Shown: in pieces, positions 35,434 through 43,284 of the stretch
Layout: the number at the start of each line of letters is the position of its first letter
How positions within the stretch are numbered: position 1 is the stretch's first letter
Origin: Rhizobium leguminosarum
GTDB lineage: Bacteria > Pseudomonadota > Alphaproteobacteria > Rhizobiales > Rhizobiaceae
DNA length: 64,000 nucleotides
Assembly (NCBI RefSeq): GCF_002953715.1
Contig: NZ_CP025012.1
Span: forward strand, 930,001-994,000
Direction of reading: 5' to 3'
Made by a program: the position numbers and the translations under genes
Notes under the pieces: generated by a model
Database searches by the model: none
Seen by the model: only the letters and a program-made list of their open reading frames with translations
Told to the model about the DNA's origin: nothing

Positions 35434-36048
35434 ATGAAGGGCGAGAAGAAGCGCGGCCGCCCGAGGGCCTTCGACGCCAAGGCGGCGCTCGGCAAGGCGC
35501 GGGATGTCTTCTGGGACAGGGGTTTTGCCGCCGCCTCGCTCGACAATCTGAGCGCTGCGACCAACCTCAACCGCCCGAGCCTCTACGGCGCCTTCGGCGA
35601 CAAGGAGGATCTCTACCTCGATACGCTGGAGAGGTATCGGCAGGACGGCATGGATGTGCTGACTGAGGCGCTCGACCCGTCACTGCCGCTTCGCGACAAT
35701 ATCGCCCGCGTCTATGCCGGTGCGCTGGCGATCTATCTACACGGTGAAACCGCCGCCCGCGGCTGTCTGCTGATCGGCACGGCATCGGCCGAGGCGGTCC
35801 AGCATGAGCGGGTCCGCGAGGTGCTCGGCCGCAGCCTCAACGATTTCGACGACGAGATCGAAAAGCGCATGCGCCTTGCCGTGGAAAGGGGGGAGCTTCC
35901 CCGAAGCGCCGATCCTGAGATGCTTGCAAGGCTCGCCTCCGCCGTCATGCATTCACTCGCCGTCCGCGCCCGCGCCGGCGACAGCCGCGAGACGCTGGAA
36001 GCGATCGCCCGGTCGGGCGTCGAGCTGATCTGCGGGAGCGCCCCCTAG
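35434..36048 (+). CDS. TetR-family repressor, probable regulator of the divergent GST
   Basis: 204 residues. N-terminus KRGRPRAFDAKAALGKARDVFWDRGF, HTH LDNLSAATNLNRPSLYGAFGDKEDLY (residues 36-61) and a C-terminal ligand domain containing ARGCLLIGTASAEAVQHERV, the pattern of the TetR_C_16-like/YxaF group. The ATG has no Shine-Dalgarno sequence and follows the operator by two bases, implying little or no leader. The stop codon TAG is formed by the first bases of a palindromic repeat. Confidence 0.9.
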   Translation: MKGEKKRGRPRAFDAKAALGKARDVFWDRGFAAASLDNLSAATNLNRPSLYGAFGDKEDLYLDTLERYRQDGMDVLTEALDPSLPLRDNIARVYAGALAIYLHGETAARGCLLIGTASAEAVQHERVREVLGRSLNDFDDEIEKRMRLAVERGELPRSADPEMLARLASAVMHSLAVRARAGDSRETLEAIARSGVELICGSAP

Positions 36049-36095
36049 AACAGGATGATTTTAGCCGGGTCGGCCTAAAATCTGAATCCTGTTCT
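36047..36095. repeat. Palindromic repeat overlapping the TetR stop codon
   Basis: AGAACAGGATGATTTTAG ... CTAAAATCTGAATCCTGTTCT, an imperfect inverted repeat whose first bases complete the TAG stop (36046-36048). Probably a 3'-end hairpin for the TetR mRNA. Confidence 0.75.
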
Positions 36096-36108
36096 AAATT
36101 ATATAGTT

Positions 36109-36158
36109 AGAGCATGATGTCGGCCGAAAACCGCTCACACTTTTCGGCATCATGCTCT
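36109..36158. repeat. Palindromic repeat overlapping the MFS stop codon
   Basis: AGAGCATGATGTCGGCCGAAAA and TTTTCGGCATCATGCTCT form an inverted repeat. Its right end supplies the stop codon (36157-36159) of the opposing MFS gene, mirroring the element at 36047. Confidence 0.8.
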
Positions 36159-37392
36159 AGCTCGATGTCTGCCTATCCCTCGGCCGTACCACCCAGGCAT
36201 AGGCCGCACCGGCGACAAGCAGCACGGAGGTGCCGAGGAACACCGCCCGCATGCCGATATGCCCGCCGACGAAACCGCCAAGGATGGGGCCGGCCACCTG
36301 GCCGACATATTGCGAGGAGATGGAAAGCCCGAGAATGCTGCCGGCCGCACTGTCCGGCACGCTGTGGCGGATGACCGCGGCGATGCAGGGCAGCAGCCCG
36401 CCGAGTGCTGCGCCCATCAGGAAACGCAGGATGATCAGCTGCCAGGAGCTGGTGACGAAGGCCTGCGGGATCAGCAGCAGCCCGGCGACGGCGAGCGCGC
36501 CTGAAATAACCGGCCAATGGCCGATCCTGTCGGCAAGCTTGCCGAGCCATGAGGCCGAGAGAATACTGCCGAGGGCGGCGGCCGACATGACGATGCCCGA
36601 TATCATCGTCACCTGGGCTTCGACGGGCACGAGCTGCGCGACATAGACGGTGATGATCGGCTCGATCGACATATTGGCGAACATCAAGAGCATGCCCGTC
36701 GCCAGCATGGCGATGACGGGCCGCTTGTCGGCAATGGATTTCCAGCCGCCGCTGGCCTTGGCCGCCTGCTTGCGGGCCGGCGATTTCTCTTCCTTGATCA
36801 GCAAGGCTGTGGCGAGAAAGGCGAGGAAGATCATGCCGCCGGCGGCGAGAAACGTGCCGCGGATGCCGATGATCGGCGGCAACGCCCCGCCGATCAGCGG
36901 CCCGACGAGATTGCCGGCCATGATGCCGGAGGAGAGCACGCCGAGCGCCCAGGCCGAACGGTCCTTTGGCGTCTGCGTCGCCACCAGCACCATCGAGCCG
37001 GAGGCATAACCGCCGGCAAGCCCGACGAAGAGGCGCAGCGCCACCAGCTGCCAGACATTGCCGGCCATGCCCATCAGCGAGATCGCCAGCGTCATACCGA
37101 GGCTGGCGCGCACCAGCATCAGCTTGCGGCCGTAGATATCGCCGAGCCGCCCCCAGAGCGGCGCGACGAGAGCCGCAGCGAAGAAGGTGGCGCCATAGGC
37201 GATGCCCGACCATTGCACGATGTCAGCATGGTCGCTGACGCCGAGTTCCTCGACATAGAGCGGCAGGAAGGGAAGCAGCAGCGTCATCGCCACGATCGTG
37301 GTGAAGGAGCCGATCAACGAGATGGTGAGGTTGCGCTTCCAGTGGATCGAGCCCGGCCTGGCGCTGGCGGCGTCCAATTGCGTATCGGTCAT
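36157..37392 (-). CDS. Major facilitator superfamily efflux transporter (DHA1 type)
   Basis: 411-residue, 12-helix permease. TM1 LTISLIGSFTTIVAMTLLLPFLPLYVEEL, motif A as GRLGDIYGRKLMLVRASLG between TM2 and TM3, and motif C-like GVLSSGIMAGNLVGPLIGG in TM5 identify a proton/drug antiporter, similar to MdtG. ATG at 37392 (MTDTQLDAASARPG) is chosen; the 67-codon upstream extension is Arg/Ser-rich noise. Its 3' end meets the TetR gene through two palindromic repeats. The substrate is unknown. Confidence 0.88.
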   Translation of the reverse strand: MTDTQLDAASARPGSIHWKRNLTISLIGSFTTIVAMTLLLPFLPLYVEELGVSDHADIVQWSGIAYGATFFAAALVAPLWGRLGDIYGRKLMLVRASLGMTLAISLMGMAGNVWQLVALRLFVGLAGGYASGSMVLVATQTPKDRSAWALGVLSSGIMAGNLVGPLIGGALPPIIGIRGTFLAAGGMIFLAFLATALLIKEEKSPARKQAAKASGGWKSIADKRPVIAMLATGMLLMFANMSIEPIITVYVAQLVPVEAQVTMISGIVMSAAALGSILSASWLGKLADRIGHWPVISGALAVAGLLLIPQAFVTSSWQLIILRFLMGAALGGLLPCIAAVIRHSVPDSAAGSILGLSISSQYVGQVAGPILGGFVGGHIGMRAVFLGTSVLLVAGAAYAWVVRPRDRQTSS

Positions 37393-37723
37393 TCTCTCGG
37401 CCCCGGCATTGATGGTGCGGCGCGGTTCCGCCGCCCTGATGGAACGATGTGCCCATTGCCGCGGCGAGGAATTCGGCGCGGGTGAAACTGTCCTGAGATC
37501 GAGCTTTTCGAGGTCGAACGCATGGGCCGTAGTGGTGCACGCGCTCGTCGTTCCAGGGCGGGCACGCGCTGATATAACCGCGCTATGGCCCATCCTTCAA
37601 GACGGCGCTTTCGCATCGGTGGCCTGTCTTTGGAAATGAGAGCCGCAATCTGGACCATTTCGGGCAAAAGTGCTACAACATGACCGATTGTATTATGCAA
37701 TCGGTTAATCCGAGGAGATTGCC
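37393..37723. other. 331-base divergent gap upstream of MFS and NTF2-like genes
   Basis: No gene recognised; frames extending the MFS gene upstream read as low-complexity sequence. The right end contains the inverted repeat at 37683-37705 and GAGGAG (37712-37717), the ribosome binding site for the NTF2-like gene. Confidence 0.5.
37683..37705. promoter_or_regulatory. Perfect inverted repeat before the NTF2-like gene
   Basis: ACCGATTG (37683-37690) and CAATCGGT (37698-37705) flank TATTATG, 19 bases before the start codon. Likely an operator; no adjacent regulator gene is evident. Confidence 0.6.
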
Positions 37724-38068
37724 ATGAGCGACATGCGCACATCCCGAGAGCAGACCGTCCGTCATCTCTACGCCGCCTATCTCGACGACCGCAAGGATAT
37801 CGTCGGCGCCATGTTGACGGAGGATTTCACCTTCTCCAGTCCGCGTGACGACCACATCGACCGGGCGACCTATTTCGAGCGCTGCTGGCCGAAGGAGCCG
37901 GTCTTCCGCGGCTTTGACATCGAATTCCTGGCGATCGACGGCGACGAGGCGGTCATCCGCTACCGCGCCGAAAAACGGGACGGCGGCAGCTTCCGCAACA
38001 TAGAGAGCTTTCGCTTCCGCGGCGACAAGATCGCCTCCGTGGATGTTTATTTCGGCCGGAATCTGTAA
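37724..38068 (+). CDS. NTF2-like (SnoaL-type) protein
   Basis: 114-residue single-domain protein with the cone-shaped NTF2-like fold signature: VRHLYAAYLDDRKDIVGAML (helices 1-2), LTEDFTFSSPRDDHID, and a final antiparallel sheet ending KIASVDVYFGRNL. Such proteins act as small isomerases, hydrolases or binding proteins; no catalytic residues are distinctive enough to choose. Good GAGGAG ribosome binding site. Stands alone, with a perfect inverted repeat upstream. Confidence 0.82.
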   Translation: MSDMRTSREQTVRHLYAAYLDDRKDIVGAMLTEDFTFSSPRDDHIDRATYFERCWPKEPVFRGFDIEFLAIDGDEAVIRYRAEKRDGGSFRNIESFRFRGDKIASVDVYFGRNL

Positions 38069-38103
38069 CCTCCGGCCGATGCGTGCATCGGCCACGCCGG
38101 CGC

Positions 38104-38835
38104 CTACAGGAGCCGCATTGCCGAAGTGCCGATGATGATCATCGAGACCGCCACCATCAGCGGCCGCACCGGCAGCCGTTTGACGAGGATCGCGCCGAAG
38201 GGGGCAGCGATGACGCCGCCGATGATCAGGCCGATCGCCGAATTGAGTTCCGACCAGCCGAGCGTCAGCATGAAGGTCAGGGAAATCGTCAGCGTCACCG
38301 CGAATTCGGTGAAATTGGTCGAGCCGATCACCCGTTTCAGGTCATGGCCGCGGCTGACGAGCGAACTGGTGACGATCGGTCCCCATCCGCCGCCGCCGAT
38401 CGCATCGAGCACGCCGCCGCAAAACCCGACCGGCGGCACGATCCAGTCACGGACATCCCGCTTCGGCGGTGGCCGAAAGGCCTTGTAGAGGATCACCAGT
38501 CCGATCGCGATCAGATAGGCCGACACGAAGGGCGCGATCACCTTGCCGTCGATATTGGCGAGCAGATAGGCGCCGATCGCGCCGCCGATCATGCCGGCCG
38601 GTGCAAGCCGCGCCACCAGGCGCCAGTCGACGTTGCGATGATAGGCGTGCGAAAGGCCCGACGCGGCGGTCGTGAACACTTCCGCCACATGCGTCATGGC
38701 GCTGGCATTGGCCGCCGGCACCCCGAAGGCGAGAAGGCTCGTCGTCGACAGCACGCCGAAGGCCATGCCGAGCGCACCGTCGACGATCTGCGCGCAGAAA
38801 CCCACGACGATGAAGAAGAAGAAATCCGATGTCAT
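38104..38835 (-). CDS. TauE/SafE-family membrane permease
   Basis: 243-residue, about eight-helix permease of the sulfite exporter TauE/SafE family, associated with movement of sulfur-containing or organic anions. The family repeat is visible twice: DGALGMAFGVLSTTSLLAFG near the N-terminus and GFCGGVLDAIGGGGWGPIVT near the middle; HVAEVFTTAASGLSH follows the first. GAGGGGA before the ATG. The substrate is not inferable. It is followed on the same strand by a methyltransferase gene, but the 61-base gap runs the other way (the methyltransferase lies downstream). Confidence 0.88.
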   Translation of the reverse strand: MTSDFFFFIVVGFCAQIVDGALGMAFGVLSTTSLLAFGVPAANASAMTHVAEVFTTAASGLSHAYHRNVDWRLVARLAPAGMIGGAIGAYLLANIDGKVIAPFVSAYLIAIGLVILYKAFRPPPKRDVRDWIVPPVGFCGGVLDAIGGGGWGPIVTSSLVSRGHDLKRVIGSTNFTEFAVTLTISLTFMLTLGWSELNSAIGLIIGGVIAAPFGAILVKRLPVRPLMVAVSMIIIGTSAMRLL

Positions 38836-38896
38836 GCAGTCCCCTCAGACGAACGGTAGCATCAGAATAAGCGACGCGGGGAAAAATTTCCCGGTC

Positions 38897-39550
38897 TCAG
38901 GCGGCAAGTCCGTGCTGCTTCAGACGGACGATCTTGAAGAAGCCGTTCGGAAAGACCGGCAGGATATCGGCAGGCGCGAAATCACCGCGACGCTCGGCCC
39001 AGGTGATGATGCGGTGGATGCGGAAGGCGGAGGACCAGCCGATGTGACGCACCAGCGGCGCCACCGCCGTCTCGATTGCGCCCTGCAGACCGGCACCGTC
39101 GCCAAGCTTGCTGGCAAGGATGATCTCGCCGCCCGGCCTGAGCACCCTCGCACATTCGTCAAGCGCCCGTTCGGGCTCGGGGATCAGCGTGATGACGAAG
39201 GGCAGGCAGACCGCATCGAAAGACTGGTCGGCAAAGGTGAGCGCATGGGCATCCATCACATCAAGCGCCTGCACATGCTGCAGCTTCTCGCGCTTCGCCT
39301 TTTCACGCGCCCGCGCGATCATGTGTTCGGAAATGTCGATGCCGGTGACCCGGCAGTGACGCGGGTAATGCCCGAGCGTCAGGCCGGTGCCGACGCCGAT
39401 CTCCAGGATATCGGTGCCGGCTGCGGCTGCGAGTGCAGCAAGCTTGCGGTGGCCATCGCGCAGGATGCCGCGATAGACGCGGTCATAGACCGGTGCCCAA
39501 CGCTGATAGATTTTTTGCTGATCTTCCGCCCTGCTGCGAAGCTCTGACAT
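38897..39550 (-). CDS. Class I SAM methyltransferase, PmtA-like
   Basis: 217 residues with motif I DILEIGVGTGLTLGHY (48-63), acidic motif ITGIDIS-type (VTGIDISEHMI) and CLPFVITLIPEPERALDECARVLRPGGEI. YQRWAPVYDRVYRGIL followed by VLE-type GVGTG and VITLIPEPE is characteristic of the Rhodobacter-type phosphatidylethanolamine N-methyltransferase (PmtA), which makes phosphatidylcholine; a UbiE-like enzyme is the alternative. GGAGG lies 7 bases before the ATG at 39550, which excludes the upstream in-frame ATG. A palindromic repeat forms the leader. Confidence 0.75.
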   Translation of the reverse strand: MSELRSRAEDQQKIYQRWAPVYDRVYRGILRDGHRKLAALAAAAGTDILEIGVGTGLTLGHYPRHCRVTGIDISEHMIARAREKAKREKLQHVQALDVMDAHALTFADQSFDAVCLPFVITLIPEPERALDECARVLRPGGEIILASKLGDGAGLQGAIETAVAPLVRHIGWSSAFRIHRIITWAERRGDFAPADILPVFPNGFFKIVRLKQHGLAA

Positions 39551-39564
39551 CCCGGCACCTCCCC

Positions 39565-39664
39565 AGAGCAAATCCAGGAAAAGTGGAAAGCGGTTTTCCC
39601 AGGAATTGCATAAAACAAAAAGATTTGAACGTTCTGCGCTTCCATGGAAAAGCTGAACCGCTCT
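39565..39664. repeat. Palindromic repeat, AGAGCAATTCC type, long form
   Basis: AGAGCAAATCCAGG, a GGAAAA/TTTTCC inner pair, AGGAATTGC with AAAACAAAAA, and a second part ending AGCTGAACCGCTCT. It lies directly upstream of the PmtA-like gene start, on the opposite side from its coding direction. Confidence 0.75.
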
Positions 39665-39769
39665 AAGCCCAGCCTCTCAACTCCCAAGGGTAGGTTCCGG
39701 TTCCCCGCGAAATGTGACGCAAGGCACAGATCCACACCGGCGGGCACTTGCTGGTAGCCCCGCTGCAGC

Positions 39770-40096
39770 CTATTTTGCCGGCATCAGCCCAAGCTGTTTG
39801 GCGTCCAGCTCGCTGCCGATCTCGACGGTGTTCTTTTGCTTGTCGTAGACGCAGATCTGGGCGATCAACCCCTTGGCGCCCTTCGGCTTGCCTGTCACCA
39901 GGGCAAGCCCGTAATGCGAACTGCCGAAGGGATCGACCGTCGCGCTCGGCTTCTCGATCGTCACCGCTGCCTTCTTGCATTTGGCCTCGACCTCGGCGGC
40001 GAGCTGCTTCCAGGCGTCATCGGAGGAGGCATGCGCCGCGCCTGCCAGGCAAAGCAGTACGGCGGCAGTGAGAGGCTGGATTATATTCCTGTTCAT
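39770..40096 (-). CDS. Small exported protein of unknown function
   Basis: 108 residues. Signal peptide MNRNIIQPLTAAVLLCLAGAAHA with cleavage after AHA. The mature part (SSDDAWKQLAAEVEAKCKKA, then SSHYGLALVTGK and AKGLIAQICVYDKQKNTVE) has two cysteines, possibly disulfide-bonded, and looks like a conserved periplasmic protein of rhizobia. GGAGAC before the ATG. Stand-alone gene. Confidence 0.7.
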   Translation of the reverse strand: MNRNIIQPLTAAVLLCLAGAAHASSDDAWKQLAAEVEAKCKKAAVTIEKPSATVDPFGSSHYGLALVTGKPKGAKGLIAQICVYDKQKNTVEIGSELDAKQLGLMPAK

Positions 40097-40321
40097 ATCG
40101 GGTCTCCGTTGATCTCCATAACAGGCAAAGCGGTTTTCTGCGCGGGCATTCCCATTGATTTGCTCAAGCGATTTCTACGCGCAACTCCAACCCTGCAACT
40201 GAGGCAAATTTTCCTCCGGCCGGTCGTTTTTTGATAATTCGCCGGTTGCCTCTCCCCCTTTCCCCTCCTATGTTCCGCCTCACCTGCCGAGACGCAATCT
40301 GTTGCCAAGAGGAGATCTGAC

Positions 40322-40924
40322 ATGGCTTTCGAATTGCCTGAACTTCCCTATGATTACGAAGCGCTTGCTCCCTTCATGTCGAAGGAGACGCTGGAGTTCC
40401 ACCACGACAAGCACCATAAGGCCTATGTCGACAACGGCAACAAGCTCGCTGCCGAAGCTGGTCTTTCGGACCTCTCGCTCGAAGACGTCGTCAAGAAGTC
40501 CTTCGGCACCAATGCCGGCCTCTTCAACAACGCGGCCCAGCACTACAACCACATCCATTTCTGGAAGTGGATGAAGAAGGGCGGCGGCGGCAACAAGCTG
40601 CCGGGCAAGCTCGAAGCGGCCTTTACCTCGGATCTCGGCGGCTATGACAAGTTCAAGGCCGATTTCGCCAATGCCGGCGCCACCCAGTTCGGCTCCGGCT
40701 GGGCCTGGGTTTCCGTCAAGAACGGCAAGCTCGAAATCTCCAAGACCCCGAACGGCGAAAACCCGCTGGTTCACGGCGCCACCCCGATCCTCGGCGTCGA
40801 CGTCTGGGAACACTCCTATTACATCGACTATCGCAACGCCCGCCCGAAATATCTCGAAGCCTTCGTCGATAGCCTGATCAACTGGGACTATGTCCTGGAA
40901 CGCTACGAAGAAGCCACGAAGTAA
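40322..40924 (+). CDS. sodB: Iron superoxide dismutase
   Basis: Disproportionates superoxide to oxygen and hydrogen peroxide in the cytosol. Metal ligands His27 (LEFHHDKHH), His77 (QHYNHIHFW), Asp160 and His164 (DVWEHSYYIDYRN) are all present; the NNAAQ region and overall length of 200 residues fit Fe-type (or cambialistic) enzymes. Start with GAGGAG about 7 bases upstream. Followed by a strong terminator, so monocistronic. Rhizobial SODs of this type are the main cytosolic enzyme and matter in symbiosis. Confidence 0.95.
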   Translation: MAFELPELPYDYEALAPFMSKETLEFHHDKHHKAYVDNGNKLAAEAGLSDLSLEDVVKKSFGTNAGLFNNAAQHYNHIHFWKWMKKGGGGNKLPGKLEAAFTSDLGGYDKFKADFANAGATQFGSGWAWVSVKNGKLEISKTPNGENPLVHGATPILGVDVWEHSYYIDYRNARPKYLEAFVDSLINWDYVLERYEEATK

Positions 40925-40977
40925 GCGGTACCAGACCAGCCGCCATGGCGGCGATGTCGTCCGCCTCTTCGAATTTG

Positions 40978-41012
40978 ACACCCGGCGCCTCAAACGCCGG
41001 GTGTTTCGTTTT
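40978..41012 (+). terminator. Rho-independent terminator of sodB
   Basis: ACACCCGGCG (40978-40987) pairs perfectly with CGCCGGGTGT (40995-41004) around CCTCAAA and is followed by TTCGTTTT. It lies 54 bases after the sodB stop. Confidence 0.9.
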
Positions 41013-41061
41013 CACACGAAGCCGTCACATCCCTGTCACCAGCCGCTCCTAATCACGCCCC

Positions 41062-41907
41062 ATGTCTTCCTCTGCTTCTACCTTGTTCCGCTTCGGCGTC
41101 ATCGCCGACCCGCAATATGCGGCGATCGCGCCGCATGTGGCGATGGATCGCTATTACGCCAACAGCCTCGCCAAGGTCGCCGCGGCGATCGAGGTGTTCA
41201 ACGGCTGGGAATTGAGCTTCGTCATGACGCTCGGCGATGTCATCGACCGCAGCTTTTCAAGCTTCGACGATATCCTGCCGGTCTATGAGAAGCTCAGGCA
41301 CGAGGCGCTCTTCCTGCTCGGCAACCACGATTTCTCGGTCTCTGCAGGACACTTGTCCGAAGTCGCCGCGCGCCTCGGCATGCCATCGCCCTATTATAGC
41401 TTCTTGCGCCACGGCTGGCGCTTTATCGTGCTTGACGGCAATGAGGTCAGCATCTTCGCGCCGCCCGAAGGCCATCATCATCGTGAGCTTGCCGCTGAGA
41501 TGCTGGCAGAGCTGCAGGTCAAGGGTGCCAGGAATGCCCATCGCTGGAATGCCGCGCTGAGCGACGAACAATTCGCCTGGCTTGGCGATGAAATCGCAAA
41601 AGCGGCTGCGGCCGGCGAGAAGGTGATCGTCATGAATCACTATCCCATTCATCCACCCAGTGAGCACGGCATGTGGGACAGCGAGCGCATCGTCGAGCTG
41701 CTTGCCTCCAGCAACAATGTCGTCGCCTATCTCAACGGCCACGACCACGTCGGCAATTACGGCATGGCCGGCGCCTGCCACTTCGTCAATTTCAAGGGCG
41801 TGGTCGACACCGAGACGGAAAACGCCTTCGCCCTCGTCGAGGTCCATCCCGACCGCATCGAAATCCGCGGCTTCGGCCGCGAGGTGAGCCGCACGCTGGC
41901 TTATTAG
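41062..41907 (+). CDS. Calcineurin-like metallophosphoesterase (ADP-ribose/CDP-alcohol diphosphatase-like)
   Basis: 281 residues. Dinuclear-metal motifs in order: GVIADPQYA (D-x-Q variant), LGDVIDR (GD), LLGNHDFS (GNHD), MNHYPIHP (H) and NGHDHVGN (GHxH). The D-P-Q start and overall layout resemble the Mn-dependent ADP-ribose/CDP-alcohol diphosphatase (ADPRM) group, so a nucleotide diphosphate is the likely substrate. No signal peptide. No obvious Shine-Dalgarno sequence before the ATG. Stand-alone after the sodB terminator. Confidence 0.87.
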   Translation: MSSSASTLFRFGVIADPQYAAIAPHVAMDRYYANSLAKVAAAIEVFNGWELSFVMTLGDVIDRSFSSFDDILPVYEKLRHEALFLLGNHDFSVSAGHLSEVAARLGMPSPYYSFLRHGWRFIVLDGNEVSIFAPPEGHHHRELAAEMLAELQVKGARNAHRWNAALSDEQFAWLGDEIAKAAAAGEKVIVMNHYPIHPPSEHGMWDSERIVELLASSNNVVAYLNGHDHVGNYGMAGACHFVNFKGVVDTETENAFALVEVHPDRIEIRGFGREVSRTLAY

Positions 41908-41925
41908 GCCGTGAACCCATAAATA

Positions 41926-42252
41926 TTATGGGTCTCTGCTGGGGCTGTTAATGGCTACCAAATTCAGAACATCGCGAAATTCCTCGCTGAATGCTCGATT
42001 TGTCAACGCTTGACCGTGGCGAGAAAGGATTGTGGTTGACGTTCCGGGGTCGATCGCCTCGGCATGAAAACTTCCGTCGCCCCAAAATGTAATCCGGGCC
42101 AGGATTTCGCTGCTTTCAAAGTCCACCTTCGCAGCTGGGTTCAGCGTAGGAGGACAAATTTCAAAATTGACGCTCAAGCTGGCGGACCGAGCCTTTTCAG
42201 CCAGGTCCTTTACCCATGCAACGAACTTATCAAGAAGGGCGATCTCAGACAT
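41926..42252 (-). CDS. Small hypothetical protein, possibly an orphan immunity protein
   Basis: 108 residues from the ATG at 42252; the frame stays open upstream to 42537, but that part overlaps a transposase remnant and is not protein-like. The helical start LLDKFVAWVKDLAEKARSAS is followed by a beta-rich part (VDFESSEILARITFWGDGSF, then HAEAIDPGTSTTI). This arrangement recalls small polymorphic-toxin immunity proteins of the TriTu type, but that is from memory and unverified. CAGG lies directly before the ATG, so the start is uncertain. AT content is higher than in its neighbours, and no toxin gene is beside it. Confidence 0.55.
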   Translation of the reverse strand: MSEIALLDKFVAWVKDLAEKARSASLSVNFEICPPTLNPAAKVDFESSEILARITFWGDGSFHAEAIDPGTSTTILSRHGQALTNRAFSEEFRDVLNLVAINSPSRDP

Positions 42253-42308
42253 CCTGCGGACATAAATCATATTTCTAAACTGTCCAAACATGTTTCGGAG
42301 GCGCGAGC

Positions 42309-42485
42309 ATGATCCGACATGATCGTACGAACTTTGAATGGCGGACCATCGACCCACTCCTGCCGAACAAGCCATGAGGCGTCCCGCGCGTTGATGATCG
42401 ACGGGTTTTGAACGGCATTTTCTGGAAGCTGCGATCTGGAGCGCCTTGGCGTGATCTACCTCAGCGATACGGCCCCCACACCTAG
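42309..42485 (+). mobile_element. IS5-family transposase remnant (5' end)
   Basis: Translates as MIRHDRTNFEWRTIDPLLP, NKP, stop, [35 protein letters not shown], stop. This is the N-terminal region of IS5-type transposases (typically [38 protein letters not shown]). The in-frame TGA sits exactly where the family has Arg (CGA), so a single C-to-T change inactivated it; the rest of the gene is missing, cut off where the palindromic repeat at 42484 begins. No terminal inverted repeats identified. Confidence 0.85.
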
Positions 42486-42546
42486 AGTAATTCCAGCAAA
42501 AGGGTGCGGCGGTTTTCACAGGAATTGCGCAAAACAAATGGATAGA
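42484..42546. repeat. Palindromic repeat, AGAGCAATTCC type
   Basis: AGAGTAATTCCAGCAAAAGG ... CGGTTTTCACAGGAATTGCG then AAAACAAATG. It starts at the last codon of the truncated transposase and ends at the stop of the WYL regulator gene. Confidence 0.8.
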
Positions 42547-42549
42547 GCA

Positions 42550-43242
42550 TCAGGCAGGTACAGCCTTCTCCGTCCACCCACTAGTCCAAAGCTCCCGCAG
42601 CCGGTCGCCGTCGCCCTTGAAGAAATCCTCGCTCGTTGCGCAGCGCTCCACCCGGTCGCTGCGGAAATTGCGGATCGCCTGGCGTAGTTCGCACCAGGCG
42701 ACGATATTGGCGGTCTGCGAATAATAGATCAGCGCGACGGGCCGGATCGTCCGCTCGCTAGCGCGGCCGAGTTCGTCGCGGTAGCCGAGCATCAGCTTGC
42801 GTTCGTCACGGATCGCGCGGCGCACGATCGCCAGGTCGAAGCCCGCTGGCTGCGCGATCGAGCCCCAGGCGTAAAGCGCCTTGTTGTCCATTGCCTGGCG
42901 CAGCGGCGCGGGCACGGCGCCTGCAATCTTCTGGTTGACCCGGCGCGCGGCCTGTTTCAGCTCCTCGTCCGCCGTCCGTTCGAGCAACGCCAGCGACAGC
43001 ACGATCGCCTCCATCTCCTCGATCGAAAACATCAGCGGCGGCAGGTCAAAACCCGGCCGCATGATGTAGCCGATGCCGCGCCCGCCCTCGATTGGCACCC
43101 GCATCGCCTGAAGGGCGGCGATGTCGCGATAGATCGAGCGCACGGTCACCTCGAGCGTCTCGGCCATGACAGCTGCTGTCATCGGCTTTCTTGCCAGCCT
43201 GAGGATCTGAATGATCTCGAAAAGCCGCGAGGCCTTGCGCAT
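42550..43242 (-). CDS. WYL-domain (YafY-type) transcriptional regulator
   Basis: 230 residues. N-terminal winged HTH (LFEIIQILRLARKPMTAAVMAETLEVTVRSIYRDI is the HTH_11 pattern) and a WYL domain from about 135 (ERKLMLGYRDELGRASERTIRPVALIYYSQTANIVAWCELRQAIRNFRSDRV), expected to bind a small ligand. Divergent from the LysE-type exporter gene with a perfect inverted repeat CTGACA/TGTCAG in between, so it probably regulates both. Confidence 0.9.
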   Translation of the reverse strand: MRKASRLFEIIQILRLARKPMTAAVMAETLEVTVRSIYRDIAALQAMRVPIEGGRGIGYIMRPGFDLPPLMFSIEEMEAIVLSLALLERTADEELKQAARRVNQKIAGAVPAPLRQAMDNKALYAWGSIAQPAGFDLAIVRRAIRDERKLMLGYRDELGRASERTIRPVALIYYSQTANIVAWCELRQAIRNFRSDRVERCATSEDFFKGDGDRLRELWTSGWTEKAVPA

Positions 43243-43266
43243 TTACCTCTCCCATCCGCCACACTC

Positions 43267-43284
43267 CTGACAATACACTGTCAG
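43267..43284. promoter_or_regulatory. Operator-like palindrome between WYL regulator and LysE
   Basis: CTGACA (43267-43272) ATACAC TGTCAG (43279-43284), a perfect 6-base inverted repeat, 25 bases upstream of the WYL regulator start. A likely autoregulatory site that could also control the divergent lysE-type gene. Confidence 0.7.

Noticed and set aside
37223..37540. 105-codon minus-strand frame overlapping the MFS start
   Set aside because: Out of frame with the transporter, no ribosome binding site, and the transporter start with its TM1 is well defined.
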